Positions 5,088 to 5,603 of a DNA stretch of 5,603 nt are shown here, piece by piece (the stretch's first letter is position 1; every line of letters starts with the position of its first letter). Made by a program: the position numbers and the translations under genes. Below the pieces are notes generated by a model. That model worked only from the letters and a program-made list of their open reading frames with translations. It was not told the origin of the DNA and did not search any database. This DNA comes from an uncultured Cloacibacillus sp. Its GTDB lineage: Bacteria; Synergistota; Synergistia; Synergistales; Synergistaceae. The stretch lies in assembly GCA_900544635.1 (NCBI GenBank), contig UQVV01000129.1, positions 1 to 5,603 on the forward strand. The letters are read 5' to 3'.

Positions 5088-5573
5088 GTGCGCGAAAGGA
5101 CTATACAGCTTGACGAGACGGATTGGCGCATAATAAGGGCTCTCAGGGAGAACGCAAGGGCGACCTTTACGGAGATAGGGCGCGCCGTCGGCCTGACCTC
5201 TCCAGCCGCGCGCGAGCGCGTGCGGCGCATGGAGGAGGCGGGGCTGATAGAGGGCTACCGTCCGGTGTTCAACTACTCCGTGATGGGCTTCGGCATAAAG
5301 GCGATAATCCTGATGAAGTCGAAGAGCGACTCCCGCGTTGCCGAAAAGCATTACTTCCGCCTGCTCCCCGCCGTGCGCGAGCTGGAGGGCATTGTGCGCG
5401 CGTGGGACGTGACTGGCGACGTCGTCTGCATAGCGGAGGCCGCCGTGCCTTCGATGAAGGAGCTGGACGAGCTTCTTGACAAGCTGCACCACCTCGAGCT
5501 TCACACAACGACCTATATAGTTTTCGAAGACACGGGCGAGCTTCCGGCCTTTCCGCCGGAGGCCGCGAAATAA
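5088..5573 (+). CDS. Lrp/AsnC-family transcriptional regulator (second of a tandem pair)
   Basis: Paralogue of the gene at 4267-4740, 161 residues. The helix-turn-helix part (IQLDETDWRIIRALRENARATFTEI onward) is colinear with the first gene without gaps through residue 76. The stretch FTEIGRAVGLTSPA (27-40), which includes the recognition region, is identical. The RAM domain differs by a three-residue insertion near residues 80-100, yet retains VRAWDVTGD, CIA, AVPSMKELD and the C-terminal EDTGELPA. The linker and early RAM strands (FNYSVMGFGIKAIILMKSKSD) diverge most. This suggests similar DNA sites, perhaps different ligands, or hetero-oligomers with the first regulator; all of this is inferred. 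The start is GTG 5088, supported by LDxTD alignment and a weak AAAGG (5072-5076) 11 nt upstream; no in-frame ATG fits better. The gene has its own promoter and is probably transcribed separately. Confidence 0.92.
   Translation: MRERTIQLDETDWRIIRALRENARATFTEIGRAVGLTSPAARERVRRMEEAGLIEGYRPVFNYSVMGFGIKAIILMKSKSDSRVAEKHYFRLLPAVRELEGIVRAWDVTGDVVCIAEAAVPSMKELDELLDKLHHLELHTTTYIVFEDTGELPAFPPEAAK
5394..5413 (+). repeat. Direct DNA repeat shared by the two Lrp-like genes (copy 2)
   Basis: Exact 20-base match to 4564-4583, within the RAM domain of the second regulator. It marks the conserved ends of a tandem gene duplication. Confidence 0.85.
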
Positions 5574-5603
5574 CACGCGGCGGCGCTGCGGCATAAAAGA
5601 CAC

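Noticed and set aside
1..5603. CRISPR arrays, tRNA or rRNA genes, insertion sequences
   Set aside because: No regularly spaced repeats, no cloverleaf-like segments, no transposase motifs and no terminal inverted repeats were seen on either strand.

Overview
The window is GC-rich, with short intergenic spacers, and looks like chromosomal DNA from an anaerobic bacterium that makes selenoproteins. Three features together fit an amino-acid-fermenting member of the Synergistota (Cloacibacillus/Synergistes type): an S55 (SpoIVB-like) peptidase gene next to prfB, a selenocysteine-containing SelD, and tandem Lrp/AsnC regulators. That placement is an inference from gene content and has not been tested.

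Left part, minus strand (1-1638). prfB (release factor 2) is encoded with the classical +1 programmed frameshift at CTT TGA C. Five bases after its stop comes a secreted S55 peptidase-like gene that runs off the left edge of the window. Both are probably read from a promoter in the 101-bp gap that prfB shares with the divergent birA.

Middle part, plus strand (1740-3844). birA (biotin-protein ligase with an N-terminal DNA-binding domain) and selD (selenophosphate synthetase) form a tight two-gene operon. selD really starts at 2762 and reads through an in-frame TGA (2795-2797) at the catalytic Cys/Sec position. A compact hairpin follows at the spacing expected for a bacterial SECIS. A strong bidirectional terminator closes the operon. 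Two genes in this window, prfB and selD, therefore depend on recoding of UGA, one by frameshifting and one by selenocysteine insertion. RF2 competes with the recoding event in both.

Right part (3845-5603). A 58-codon minus-strand gene encodes a small protein with a single C-terminal membrane segment and has a good Shine-Dalgarno sequence. It is divergent from the first of two tandem paralogous Lrp/AsnC-family regulators (4267-4740 and 5088-5573). Both regulators have extended -10 promoters (TGn-TATAATCA). The motif CGCTTTAAT occurs twice upstream of the first regulator, where it forms two 19-bp imperfect dyads centred 31 bp apart, and once upstream of the second. These are candidate operators for auto- or cross-regulation. 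The 347-bp gap between the two regulators has no convincing gene but holds hairpins, an A7T6 tract and AT-rich repeats.

The most distinctive points are the selenoprotein SelD, the paired UGA-recoded genes, and the duplicated regulator module with its phased dyads and adjacent small membrane protein. No wholly new system is evident.
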